NCBI GenBank assembly: GCA_013339765.2 | Contig: CM023454.1 | Location: 37,376,950 to 37,440,949 of the forward strand | Source: Haemaphysalis longicornis | Taxonomy: Eukaryota > Arthropoda > Arachnida > Ixodida > Ixodidae | Direction of reading: 5' to 3' | Length of the DNA stretch: 64,000 nt | Part shown: piece after piece, positions 23,300 to 33,095 of the stretch | Layout of the letters: the number at the start of each line of letters is the position of its first letter | How positions within the stretch are numbered: position 1 is the stretch's first letter | Translations under genes and position numbers: made by a program | Notes under the pieces: generated by a model | The model's input: the letters and a program-made list of their open reading frames with translations, nothing else | Told to the model about the DNA's origin: nothing | Databases searched by the model: none

Positions 23300-26150
23300 A
23301 ATTCAGATAAAACCCCTTACATTTACGGCAGGACGGATGATTTAGGCTGCGATTGGTGACAGCAAATAAAGCTATTCGACATGGCCGAGCAAAACCAACA
23401 ATTGCGATTCCTTACAAAACTATTGCGCTAACTGGACATAAAACGAGAGGAAGACAAAGAATCTGAACAAAAGAATGCGCAAAGAATTCATGGATTTTTT
23501 CTATTGTTGTCCTATAATTCTAAAAGTTTAGCTTTCCGCATAGGTATGAAGCAATTCACTTTTAGCAAAATTGTCCTTGTTATCGTACTTTCTCTCTTGC
23601 GTTTTTGTGGCACATTTTTGTCAGTTTAATTTGCCGCATCGCCCAATCTATTTCGCAAGGTACGCTTATATTACACTGGGTTGTTTTGACTGTTGAACCT
23701 TCCACGTGTTCTCTTTGGCCATTTTTGTGGCCAGTTCAGTGCACAAACACTTGACTTCCACTTACATACGATGCTACTCCTTCACTGAGGAAAGAAGCTT
23801 TCTTTTCTTACTGTCTAATTTGTGCTGGTTATTTGAATGATTTACATTTATTTTTAAGCCCACAATTTCTGCTATTTTACGAAGTTTGATTTACATACCC
23901 TCTGTACTTGACATCTTTTTCTGAAGATGCATGTGCTATCTTTTGTTGTGGCGTCCTTTTTTTCTCTCCTTCAGCTCCAGCTTGCCGCATGCGTATAAAG
24001 CAATTTATCAATATGCAAAGTGGTCCCTTGTTTTATAACACCTTTTTGTTTTTTGCAATTGTATTTGCGATCTGCCGAGTTTTCTTTTTTTATAGCAAGC
24101 TGCATGAGTGGTGAACTGGTTCTTATGCCTAATATCTAGTGGTCCAGGCCCCTCTCAACCAGTAGTTTTCCTAAACCTTATAAACGCGAAAGTCTTTCGT
24201 TCCCAATACGTAGGAATCAATTCGTTAATTAGGAAAAGTGATGCCTTTTCGTCACATCGTTCTTGAATTCTTTAGGCCACTTCCCTTTGTTGAAGGCGGT
24301 CTGTGTTTTTCTACCCTCTCATTTCCCGGTAATTAAATGCTTTATTTATGATTGAACCAATCTCCAACTGTGCCAAGTGACGTTTATAGGGCACTGGTTG
24401 TTCTGAATTTTTTTATTCCTCAGGTTTTCTACTCTTTACCATTAGAGAAGTTTGAATTTTGCATTCAAACAAAGTTAGAAGGAACAGCCCCATTAAAAAG
24501 GCAATCGCTGTTTTGTCATAGCATTCTTCTTTATTTACACTGTGTTAATATGACGCCTACTAACTCACGTACGTTTTGATTTTAGCAACAAACTTTTGTA
24601 TTACACTGTGGTCTTTGTCCTTTTTCTGCACAGTGTAGTGTTCTTATCCTTGTACTTCTGTCTACCTACAAAGAGCATATTTCCTTTCCCAATGTCGATT
24701 CAGGAACTCACACATTAATGGAAGGGGCACCAATTTTTGTACTTCCAAGTTTGCTGTTGTATTCCTTTTGTACACTGTTTTTCGTAATGTGGCATTTCCC
24801 CTTACCTTTCAATTTATCCTGCTATTTTTATAGCTATCCTGGCATTTGGAGTGTTGTCTGTCGAACGGCGCGTTCTTCCCTCAGTTGCGGTTTCATTTGA
24901 TGTGCACGCAGTGTTGCTTTATTCGTACGTGTGAATAAACCCGGATCAGATTAGCGCTGGATATTTTAATGGTGACTTTGTTGTAATAATATGGTTACTT
25001 TGTTGTGTTATATGGTATATGACTTATCTAATAAAGTTGTCATATATTTTAACATGTTACGGCAATTGCACACTGCATCTTTCAATTTTTCGTCCGCCGA
25101 TCTGTGTGTTCTCATTTATTCATTTAAGTGGAACCGCAACGCCCTTTTTACTTTTTACATCGTCCCCTGAGGTTGATGTATTTGCTGTCTTGTACAATTC
25201 TTCTCGCATTGTTTTGTCCAGTGCAGTTTTTATTCTGCAAACTCTTGTGCACTTTTATTTCCACAAGAAAAAATTGATGTTTACTGCGCTCTTGCAATTT
25301 TTACTGGATCTATATAGATCCAAATGATATTTTTTGCGTTACCCTTTGCGACGCACGCAGTCAGTCCTGCAAAATACGTACGAAGAAATCTCTTAGGTGG
25401 CTTCTTTCAGCGCCTTGTTTTGTGTACCCCGCGTATTGTGTTCTGTTTGGCCATTTTTCCTAGTGCACCAACGCTGCTTTTTGTTCAATTTCAAACTTGC
25501 ATTTACATTGTACACTGCTCTTTTGACATTTCCTGTTGGCTCATGTCTTCGGATCTTGTTTATAGCCGTTAGAGTGGGTGGCACACGCAGTCCGTCTGCC
25601 CACATTCATAAGCAAATTCTTCACCGTTCAGGTATAGAGCTCTGTCTTTATCATAGAAAAAAAAATTGTGAATGTCTGTTGTTTGCTGTTTTTTTGTTCA
25701 TTTTTTATCTATGTACTCAAGTATCCAAGTTTAGCAAAATACATTTGTGTTTAGTACGCTCTTCTGATTATTTGTCGGTGCATACTTGTCTATTAATGTT
25801 ATTTAGTGCTTGTGCAGTACCAGGGCATGCCACATTGCTTTCTACCGGCGTGAACACATCTTCAATCTCCTATTATGCCTCTGTGTGGTCGGCGCAGATT
25901 TATCTAATATTTTTCCAACCCGCCAGCTTTTTACAGTTACTAGTGATATTTGCAGTGAACTCTGCTATTGTGGATATTTTCTTCCAGAAGCTTTTATTCC
26001 AATCCCCTGTAATCCATTCCCGCTTGTGGCTGAGCAGTCTTGCTTTCCACATACGTATGAAGCAACACTTATCACGTTGAGGTCAGAGTTTTTTACAGTA
26101 TTCGGACGATGACAGTAAATAGCAGTAGAGCTAAATCCAAACAAGATAAA
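23300..26150. repeat. T-rich degenerate repeat, period near 220 bp (tentative)
   Basis: A loose motif resembling CATACGTATGAAGCAATTCAC recurs at about 23540, 23760, 23985, 24205, 24925, 25370, 25600, 25825 and 26045. Most steps, or their multiples, are 217-228 bp. A second loose motif, TACACTG followed by T-rich text with TTTTTGTGG-like runs, recurs between them. The plus strand is strongly T-rich, which creates long hydrophobic open frames such as the 227-codon one at 25397-26080. These look like products of composition rather than genes. Divergence between units is high, so this rests on by-eye phasing. Confidence 0.45.
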
Positions 26151-26689
26151 CATGTCAGCCGATATTTCGCCACAAAAATTCATCATTTACTCTGACTTAT
26201 TTTCTCGCCATCTTTAGCCTTTGTCTGTTGAACGCTGGTTAAGATGGTGTGCGTAGATGCAAGTTCTGATTCAGATGTGCGTACAAGTCGATATCGCAGC
26301 TGAAATATTGTCCACAATATTGCGACACAACCAAGCCTGCTTCGAAATTTAAAAAATCTCAATGCCATTCCAGGCTTCATTGCAGGGCCTGGATCCTGCC
26401 TTCAATTCAGTGACTGTGTCTGGCCCTTACCCCCGGTCACAAGACACAACACTGGCTGACACCAAAATCATACTTCCCAGCGGATCCACAATCATGTCCC
26501 AATTGGTCCACAACCCACTCTCGAAGGAACTCGATGTTCCTTACCCTTTACGCAACATTTGTAATTTGTACAACATTCAACTGACCATATATCTTTAGGA
26601 ACAAGTATTTTTGTTACCACAATCCCAAAACGCTGCAATAGTGCCATTGTGTTAACAAATCTTACGGGGAAATTTTTTTTATAATAAGA
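26151..26689. other. Unassigned, one 78-codon open frame
   Basis: A plus-strand frame at 26362-26598 has a more protein-like, less T-rich composition than its surroundings and begins MPFQASLQGLDPAFNSV. I recognise no domain and see no convincing splice sites. It may be a remnant of unknown origin. Confidence 0.3.
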
Positions 26690-27067
26690 GAACCAAGCGA
26701 AAATTCGAGCGAAGAAATAGAAGAGAAGAAAGATAAATCACCAGGAGAAGAAAAAACACAAGAAAACATTTTTTCATCCTTGGAGAAATAGCAGAACACG
26801 TGGAAGAGTTTTCCTGCCTTAGCGGGAGAATTCAAGCTGTGGTGAATGCGCCAACAACCATACTACAGGCGTATGCGCCAACAGGAAAATGCACCAACAA
26901 TTGGTAGATAGCTTGTACAAGAACGACGAATCAGCAATGAAGAAGGCAATGACGCTGTTCACAACTTGACATGAGACTTCACTGCAAAGGTCGGCGGGGA
27001 GCAAATGGGAGAATGGTCTGTGAAAACCTCTTAATAACCAATCGCAAAAACCTGCGATTACAGACTG

Positions 27068-27145
27068 GTACAGACTGGTGGGTTTGAACCCACCAGTCTG
27101 TACCCTCTTCAAACCCACCAGTACAGACTGGTGGGTTTGAAGAGG
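27068..27145. repeat. Paired palindromes inside the RTE endonuclease region
   Basis: Two adjacent perfect inverted repeats share one core. The first has 17-bp arms (27068-27084 and 27087-27103) around TG. The second has 19-bp arms (27104-27122 and 27127-27145) around ACAG. The core ACTGGTGGGTTTGAA and its reverse complement alternate four times. This fits template switching or a fold-back duplication during decay of the RTE. It is not a terminator: no transcription unit ends here. Confidence 0.9.
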
Positions 27146-28611
27146 GAAGAAACCTCAGGTTGATGAACACATTCTTCTCAGAAGAAGGAATAGGAAATGA
27201 ACATAAAAAAGTTGCGTTGGCACAACCAAAAACCAAATTGACTGCATTTTAAGTGACAACCCGGGCATTGGGAAGGACGTAGAGGTGCTACGTAATATTC
27301 AGAGCAGCGACCGTAGAATGGTTGAATGAAAGTCAAGGCTTGATCTCAAAAGAGCCAGAAGAAACTTGGTGAAAGCTTGCCACCTTCCAAAAGAATCAAT
27401 CAGAGCCAGATAGAGATAGTTTAAAATAGCTTTTAAGGATATATTCTTCCTTTAGATTTAACGAAACCTTGTCTACGTAGACAGGCTGCATGCAACCTAA
27501 CAAGAGGATTCAGTGAATCAGCAGCAGGTGGCAGAGAGGCAACATCTGGGGAACCACCGAAAATATAATTACGAATACGAGGGTACTAATTGGCAAACGT
27601 AAGAACAAGAAAGTGTCGAGCACGGCGCATCATATTAAATTAGCCAGGTTGTAAAAACTGATTAACAGAATCAAACGGCACGACCATCGCGCTTATAGCA
27701 AGTCAGAGATCGAGGGAACGCTGCAAATATAGGCAATATTCAAAGCAACAAAGATAAAGCTATCCATCGGAAGGAATACGACGTATGCATTCAGAGATGA
27801 GTAGAACAAAGAACACTACGCAAACCTTTGAAGAGATTATAAAGGTAGCAAAACGATTCTACACCAGGCTGCATACCAATGACGCTCGTCCAGGGGAAAA
27901 TACTCAGATAACAAGTCCAACTTTTGATGCCCACTAGTAACTAATCTGGAAGTATACATGGCTCTCAAAGGCGTGGAAGTAGGAAAAGTTTCGAGTGAGA
28001 CTTCATCACCGTAAATCTTTCGAAAGAGAGGGGACGTATAGTAATCGAGAATATCGCTGTACTAATGTCGGAATGCTTCAAAATTTGAAATGATTCGAAA
28101 GCGTGGAAAAACAGGAACATTATTCTTATTCCTCAGAAGGGAGATCCCAAGGACCTGAAAAAATGCAGACCTATCAGCCTACTCTCAGTTTTTATAAGCT
28201 GTTTACCAAAGTTATCGATGCCAGCATTGGTGGCAGCCGGGATTCCCAGTAACCCCGAGAGTAGGCTGGGATGAAGAAAGGGCACTCAACAATGAATCAA
28301 AACCACGTCAACCAAGAAAGTAATAGAAAAATCCGCCCAGTAAACTACACTCCTTTACATGGTAATGATAAATTAGATATAGGCGTGTGATTTCGAACTC
28401 ACCGCACCGTTTTAGAAGCACGGGAAACCAGACAATGAAGGAAAACTACGTACGACTTCTAGAAGACTTATACAAGGAATACGCGTGCAGGATAACCGTC
28501 CACAAGCACAGCGATAAATGTCGCATGCGAAAGAGAGTAAGACAGGGAGGTAATATCCTTCCAAAAGTATTCACAGCATGTCTGGAGGGGGTATTAGGAA
28601 AATACAGGACT

Positions 28612-28636
28612 TCACTTCACTTCACTTCACTTCACT
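28612..28636 (-). repeat. (GAAGT)n tail of the CR1 element
   Basis: The plus strand reads five ACTTC units directly after the RTE reading frame breaks off. Short microsatellite 3' ends are usual for CR1/L2-type elements. This marks the 3' boundary of the insertion. Confidence 0.85.
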
Positions 28637-28713
28637 TTATTACCTTAAAGACCCCACAAGGGGGTGTTACATAAGGGGTGGGTTGTACAGAGATGTAACG
28701 AATGCCACAATTT

Positions 28714-31560
28714 TTAACAAGACAGGTACATGGATACACTTTGAACAAAATGTGATGGACAGGTGATAGAAACGATGTCGCGGGGAAGGCCATTCCATTC
28801 TGCAGCTGCGCGGCAGAAAAAAGAAGCAGAAAAGGTTGTGGTGCCAGAACGGGGTCGGGAGACTTGTAGTGGATGGCCCGTACGGGGGGAAATGCGCGTG
28901 GCGGGAGCGATGTAAGGTGGTTGGCTGAAAGAACTGTGATAAAGCTTGTGGTAAAGTGATAGTGTAGCGATTCTGCGGCGAGACGAAAGAGTGGACAGAC
29001 CAGATTCATTTTTAAGGGATGAGACGCTGATATCATATGAATAGGAAGAATGAATGAAACGAGCAGCACGATTTTGCACTGCTTCGATGGCGTTTATCAA
29101 GTAAACTTGGTGAGGGCTCCAAATGGGTGATGCGTACTCAAGTTTGGGTCGTATTAGCGATTGGTAAGCCAAAAGTTTTACGTGATAGGGCGAGTGACGC
29201 AGATGGCGTTTTAGAAATCCTAATGACCGGTTAGCCGATGAAATGATATTAGTAATATGCGTGCGCCAGGAAAGATCGGGGGTTAGTGTTACACCAAGGT
29301 ATTTATAAGAGTCACTTGTTTCGACAGGTATGTTAGCGATTTCATAGGAAAATAGGAGCGGATTTTTGCGGCGGTGAAAGGAAACTAATTTACATTTTTT
29401 AGGATTAAGGGTCATTAGCCAGCGGTTACACCAGTCTAACACTTTATTAAGGTCATTCTGTAGGGCTATTTGGTCAGAAGTGTTAGTTATTTTGCGGTAG
29501 ATAACACAGTCGTCAGCGAACATGCGAATGTTGCATGGTAAATTGTTAGGCAAGTCGTTGATATATATTAGGAATAAAAGCGGGCCGAGGACAGACCCCT
29601 GCGGTACACCGGACGTTACAGGAAGCGAGTTAGACTGGACATTGTTAAGGGAAACAAATTGGGAGCGGTTAGTCAGAAATTGGGCAATCCAGTTTAGAAC
29701 ATCGGGTGGCAGATTCAGTTGAGAAAGCTTCATTAGTAGGCGCTTGTGGGGTACTTTATCAAACGCCTTGGTGAAGTCAAGAAAGATAGCATCTGTTTGT
29801 AGGTTAGTATCGAGGTTAGTATGCAGGTCATGAAGAAAAAGGGCTAGTTGGGTTTCGCATGAAAGGCCTTTTCGAAATCCATGTTGTGAGCGATTAAAAA
29901 AGCAGTTGGAATCAAGGAACTGCATGATTTGAGAGTATATGATATGTTCCATGAGTTTGCACAGCACACTGGTTAGTGATATGGGGCGGTAATTTAGCGG
30001 ACAGTCTCTGTTACCTGATTTATGAACTGGAATGACCTTCCCACACTTCCAGTCGTAAGGCAGAATTCCTGTGGACAGGGATTGTGAAAACAGCAACAGC
30101 AAAAATTCGGCAGATATGTGCTTTGTGTTTTTTAAGAGCTTGGCATTTATTTCGTCCGTACCAGTAGAAGATGACAACTTCATTTTTTCTATTAAAGAGA
30201 GGATACCAGAGAAGTTTATGCTTATGGGCGGCATTTCAGGCAGACTAACAGAGAACAGTTCCGTATCAGTGGGGTCAGGTTCGTTCGTAAAGACCGAATG
30301 AAAGGCTACATTAAACATATTGGCACTTTCAAAACTACTTGCTTCTAGACCAGACTGATTAGTAAGAATAACAGGGGGGGTGTCATGTGGGTTTAGAACT
30401 TGCCAAAAACGTTTGGGTGAATCAGCGAGGATTTTAGGTAGTTCAGTGTGAAAGAATGAGTACTTGGCGTTGCGCACTTCTCTTAAATATGCTTTTTCTG
30501 CAATGTTGTACTTTTCCCATGCGCAAACACTGTTTCTAGTCTTCGCGGCACGAAAAAGGCGTTTCTTCTTGTTTTCAAGTGTTTTTAATGACTTCGTAAA
30601 CCAGGGTTTTTGGCGGGTGGGACGGAAAGTTACCTTAGGGATGAATTCATCAGCTAACCGGTTCAGTTTGTTTTTGAAGAGTAACCAGTTTTCGTTAATA
30701 GATCGATCCCAAAAACCGTCCTGGAACGACGGAAGAAAGGCATCAAGTTCACGAATGATGGCCTCATAGTTCCCCTTATCATATAGTCGAATTGTTTTAC
30801 TGCAAGCTTGACGTATTTCAGGAACAAAGTTAAAATTAGCGTGAATGACTTTGTGATCACTTATTTCATTTAGATATGTTATGGAAGACAGGCTGCCCGG
30901 ATCCGTTGTTAAGATTAGGTCAAGAATATTGGCGGTATCGGAAGTGACTCGTGTAGGTTGGGATACCAGCTGAGTAAGATTAAAGTTTAGACAGACGTCA
31001 AGAAATTCGTTAGCTTCTTTTGCGTTGGGTGCAGACGAGGTTAGGTTCGTCCAATCGACGTTCGGGAAGTTAAAATCCCCAAAGAGAAGTACGCGAGCAT
31101 TTGGGTATTTGTTCGAAAGTTTGGTTAAAATACTGTTAAGTTCGCGAGAGAAATCTGGACTACTTTTAGGGGGCCTGTAACAAACACCTAAAAGCACAGA
31201 CTGTGGTGCGGAACGACAGAGCAACCATAGGATTTCGAGGTCAGAGGCTATTTTGATAGCCGAGCATGAGAGTTGTTTGTTTACAGCAATGAGAACGCCC
31301 CCGCCACGTGTGCCGGGACGATCCTTTCTAAAGAGATTAAAGTTGGGCAAGTCGGCCAAAACTTCGCCGTCGGTGACGTCAGCAGTCAACCACGTTTCGG
31401 TTAGTATAAGTAAACTGCTACTGGATGAAGATACAAGGTTCGACACGTGGTCGCGTTTAGAAAGAAAACTGCGAATGTTAGTGAATATAACCGAAAAGCA
31501 GAGATTAGCTTTGTGACCAAGAAGATAACCATTTAACGACCTGGGGTGGGAAGGGGGTTG
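28714..31560 (-). CDS. CR1 ORF2: APE endonuclease and reverse transcriptase
   Basis: Open from the codon after the UAG at 31563-31561 to the stop just below 28714, about 949 codons without a break. The endonuclease begins with FTNIRSFLSKRDHVSN and carries LTETWL, GGGVLIAVNK, GVCYRPP, LLFGDFNFPNVDW (GDFN codons 31069-31080) and EISDHKVIH. RT follows: NYRPISLTSV, QHGFRKGLSCETQLA, DAIFLDFTKAFDKVPHKRL, SGVPQGSVLGPLLFLIYIND and MFADDCVIYR (FADD codons 29509-29520), then YKYLGVTLTPDLSW and a C-terminal AARFIHSSY region. All core catalytic residues I can judge are present. No methionine occurs until well past the endonuclease; a GTG at 31446-31444 is the nearest near-cognate start. It nicks DNA and reverse-transcribes the element RNA at the target. 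Confidence 0.9.
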   Translation of the reverse strand, partial: QPPSHPRSLNGYLLGHKANLCFSVIFTNIRSFLSKRDHVSNLVSSSSSSLLILTETWLTADVTDGEVLADLPNFNLFRKDRPGTRGGGVLIAVNKQLSCSAIKIASDLEILWLLCRSAPQSVLLGVCYRPPKSSPDFSRELNSILTKLSNKYPNARVLLFGDFNFPNVDWTNLTSSAPNAKEANEFLDVCLNFNLTQLVSQPTRVTSDTANILDLILTTDPGSLSSITYLNEISDHKVIHANFNFVPEIRQACSKTIRLYDKGNYEAIIRELDAFLPSFQDGFWDRSINENWLLFKNKLNRLADEFIPKVTFRPTRQKPWFTKSLKTLENKKKRLFRAAKTRNSVCAWEKYNIAEKAYLREVRNAKYSFFHTELPKILADSPKRFWQVLNPHDTPPVILTNQSGLEASSFESANMFNVAFHSVFTNEPDPTDTELFSVSLPEMPPISINFSGILSLIEKMKLSSSTGTDEINAKLLKNTKHISAEFLLLLFSQSLSTGILPYDWKCGKVIPVHKSGNRDCPLNYRPISLTSVLCKLMEHIIYSQIMQFLDSNCFFNRSQHGFRKGLSCETQLALFLHDLHTNLDTNLQTDAIFLDFTKAFDKVPHKRLLMKLSQLNLPPDVLNWIAQFLTNRSQFVSLNNVQSNSLPVTSGVPQGSVLGPLLFLIYINDLPNNLPCNIRMFADDCVIYRKITNTSDQIALQNDLNKVLDWCNRWLMTLNPKKCKLVSFHRRKNPLLFSYEIANIPVETSDSYKYLGVTLTPDLSWRTHITNIISSANRSLGFLKRHLRHSPYHVKLLAYQSLIRPKLEYASPIWSPHQVYLINAIEAVQNRAARFIHSSYSYDISVSSLKNESGLSTLSSRRRIATLSLYHKLYHSSFSQPPYIAPATRISPRTGHPLQVSRPRSGTTTFSASFFCRAAAEWNGLPRDIVSITCPSHFVQSVSMYLSC

Positions 31561-33045
31561 CTACGATTTTTCTTCGACAGTTCCGGTTGTATCGTCGAAA
31601 ATGTAGCGTTTAGAGCCCATAAACAATGTTTTGTACCGTAGAAGGAAAGGACCCGATTTTTCTTTAGCAAAGGCGAGAAGGTGCTTCCGTGCGTTCCGGA
31701 CTAGCGGCGAGAAATCTTCCCCAATGCTAAAATCGGTATCTTTAAGTTGAGGACCATTACCAAGGACAGTTTCCTTGGTTTTGAAAGAGGTGAATTTCAC
31801 TATTATGGGCCGACACCGGTCTGGAGAGTGGCGGCCAAGACGGTGGGCACGCTCAATTTCCTTTGTTTCAATAGATATTTTGAAGCGGTCCCTGCAGAAC
31901 GCAGTGATTAGCTGCTCAGACTGTACGTAGGTCTCGGATGGCGTGTCGTCCGCTATTCCGTAAAACAGCAAGTTGTTCCGTCGGGAACGGTTCTCAGCGT
32001 CGTCCAGTCGAGCCTCCAGTACCGAGACCTGGCTAGCAGTCTGGGAGGTGATGGTTGTTATGGTGTCTAATTCCGTTTGTAGTGTTTGAACCTGGTTGTA
32101 GTGCGATTCTAAGTTGTCGATTCTTTTGCCTAGTGCGGAGATTGCTTTATCGGTGTTAGAGAGCTGGCATTTTAGGCTCTGCATGTCACCAATAAGCTGG
32201 GCTTGACCGGAAGACAAGCTTTTAAGTTCATTTAGAATATCTTCTAGGGTGGGGGGTCCAGGGTTAGTTTCGATGTCACCAGATAACATCAGCAGCAGAG
32301 AAAAAACAGTGGTCATACAATCAGACACGATACAAACACAGCACTGGGGGCTCGGTAGCTGAATAAGGCATCGATTGCTTGATTTTTTAGCGAAAAGGCA
32401 ATACTGGCTACTGACCTGCATGACGAACAGAAGTGGGTTAGACCGTGTCGTGGCACAGCCACCGAGCCCACAGAGCGCGCCGGGCAGGCGGGGACGATTT
32501 ATACACAGCGCCGCTGATGAAGTCGATGACGGTGTGGCCTTGATTGCCCTTTCGAGCGCCCAGTTTGCAGGTTCCAGCGCCGTAGAAACTGCGGTGGCCA
32601 ACGCTGGGAGGAGGCGCTGGTCGTCCACGGTGACAAGGCTTGCCGGGAAAGGGTTGTTCACGTGGATGGCTGATACTGGGCCCAGAAGAACGGGGACCAG
32701 CACGCAGGAGATAGCGCAGACGAAATCCTGCATGACGAACAGAAGTGGGTTAGACCGTGTCGTGGCACAGCCACCGAGCCCACAGAGCGCGCCGGGCAGG
32801 CGGGGACGATTTATACACAGCGCCGCTGATGAAGTCGATGACGGTGTGGCCTTGATTGCCCTTTCGAGCGCCCAGTTTGCAGGTTCCAGCGCCGTAGAAA
32901 CTGCGGTGGCCAACGCTGGGAGGAGGCGCTGGTCGTCCACGGTGACAAGGCTTGCCGGGAAAGGGTTGTTCACGTGGATGGCTGATACTGGGCCCAGAAG
33001 AACGGGGACCAGCACGCAGGAGATAGCGCAGACGAAATCCTGCAT
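31561..33045 (-). CDS. CR1 ORF1: 2A-bearing, coiled-coil RNA-binding protein
   Basis: 494 codons from the ATG in the partial 5' monomer. Residues 1-208 are two copies of a 104-residue segment encoded by the tandem monomers. Each begins MQDFVCAISCVLVPVLLGPV, a hydrophobic stretch resembling a signal peptide. After a short unique part comes MTTVFSLLL and the 2A motif ending NPGP at residue 264. Then a heptad-rich coiled coil (about 270-360), RSRRNNLLFYGI (about 362-374), AHRLGR and a C-terminal domain with RPIIVKFTSFKTKETVL, all like L1-type ORF1 proteins that trimerise and bind element RNA. A shorter start at the Met of MTTVF (32316) is equally plausible. The frame ends in UAG, directly in frame with ORF2. 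Confidence 0.85.
   Translation of the reverse strand: MQDFVCAISCVLVPVLLGPVSAIHVNNPFPASLVTVDDQRLLPALATAVSTALEPANWALERAIKATPSSTSSAALCINRPRLPGALCGLGGCATTRSNPLLFVMQDFVCAISCVLVPVLLGPVSAIHVNNPFPASLVTVDDQRLLPALATAVSTALEPANWALERAIKATPSSTSSAALCINRPRLPGALCGLGGCATTRSNPLLFVMQVSSQYCLFAKKSSNRCLIQLPSPQCCVCIVSDCMTTVFSLLLMLSGDIETNPGPPTLEDILNELKSLSSGQAQLIGDMQSLKCQLSNTDKAISALGKRIDNLESHYNQVQTLQTELDTITTITSQTASQVSVLEARLDDAENRSRRNNLLFYGIADDTPSETYVQSEQLITAFCRDRFKISIETKEIERAHRLGRHSPDRCRPIIVKFTSFKTKETVLGNGPQLKDTDFSIGEDFSPLVRNARKHLLAFAKEKSGPFLLRYKTLFMGSKRYIFDDTTGTVEEKS
32254..32316 (-). other. 2A-like ribosome 'stop-go' motif
   Basis: The translated segment is MTTVFS then LLLMLSGDIETNPGP. It matches the 2A consensus D(V/I)ExNPG|P exactly, preceded by the usual hydrophobic helix. 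In this family the ribosome skips the last Gly-Pro bond (codons 32257-32259 and 32254-32256) and releases the upstream peptide. Such motifs have been reported in ORF1 leaders of APE-type LINEs. Activity here is inferred from sequence. Confidence 0.88.
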
Positions 33046-33095
33046 GACGAACAGAAGTGGGTTAGACCGTGTCGTGGCACAGCCACCGAGCCCAC
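32415..33095 (-). repeat. 312-bp tandem 5' monomers of the CR1 element
   Basis: CCTGCATGACGAACAG recurs at 32415, 32727 and 33039, exactly 312 bp apart. Two full units (32415-32726, 32727-33038) look identical, and a 57-bp partial third unit ends at the insertion boundary. Because 312 is divisible by three, each unit adds 104 codons in frame with ORF1. Tandem 5' units act as internal promoter modules in some LINEs, for example mouse L1. That role is inferred here. Confidence 0.92.

Larger units (their letters stand above)
28610..33095 (-). mobile_element. Young CR1-type LINE with 2A motif and tandem 5' monomers
   Basis: A 4.5-kb non-LTR element on the minus strand, inserted into RTE copy C between its GVLGK and INGQQ segments. 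From the 5' end: one partial and two full 312-bp monomers (33095-32415), ORF1 with a 2A-like motif and coiled coil, a single UAG, an uninterrupted endonuclease/RT frame, a 3' UTR of about 100 bp and a GAAGT-repeat tail (28612-28636). The short pentanucleotide tail and the EN/RT motif set fit the CR1/L2 group. Uninterrupted frames and apparently identical monomers suggest recent insertion. No clear target duplication is seen, only a local 16-bp tandem copy on the 5' side (33097-33125). Confidence 0.88.

Noticed and set aside
25397..26080. 227-codon plus-strand open frame, hydrophobic
   Set aside because: Its composition follows the strongly T-rich strand (Phe, Leu, Val, Ser). It overlaps the tentative 220-bp repeat, other frames there are also open, and there is no domain or conserved motif.
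27068..27145. Rho-independent terminator or CRISPR-like repeats
   Set aside because: The sequence is eukaryotic and no transcription unit ends here. Four alternating copies without spacers do not form a CRISPR array.
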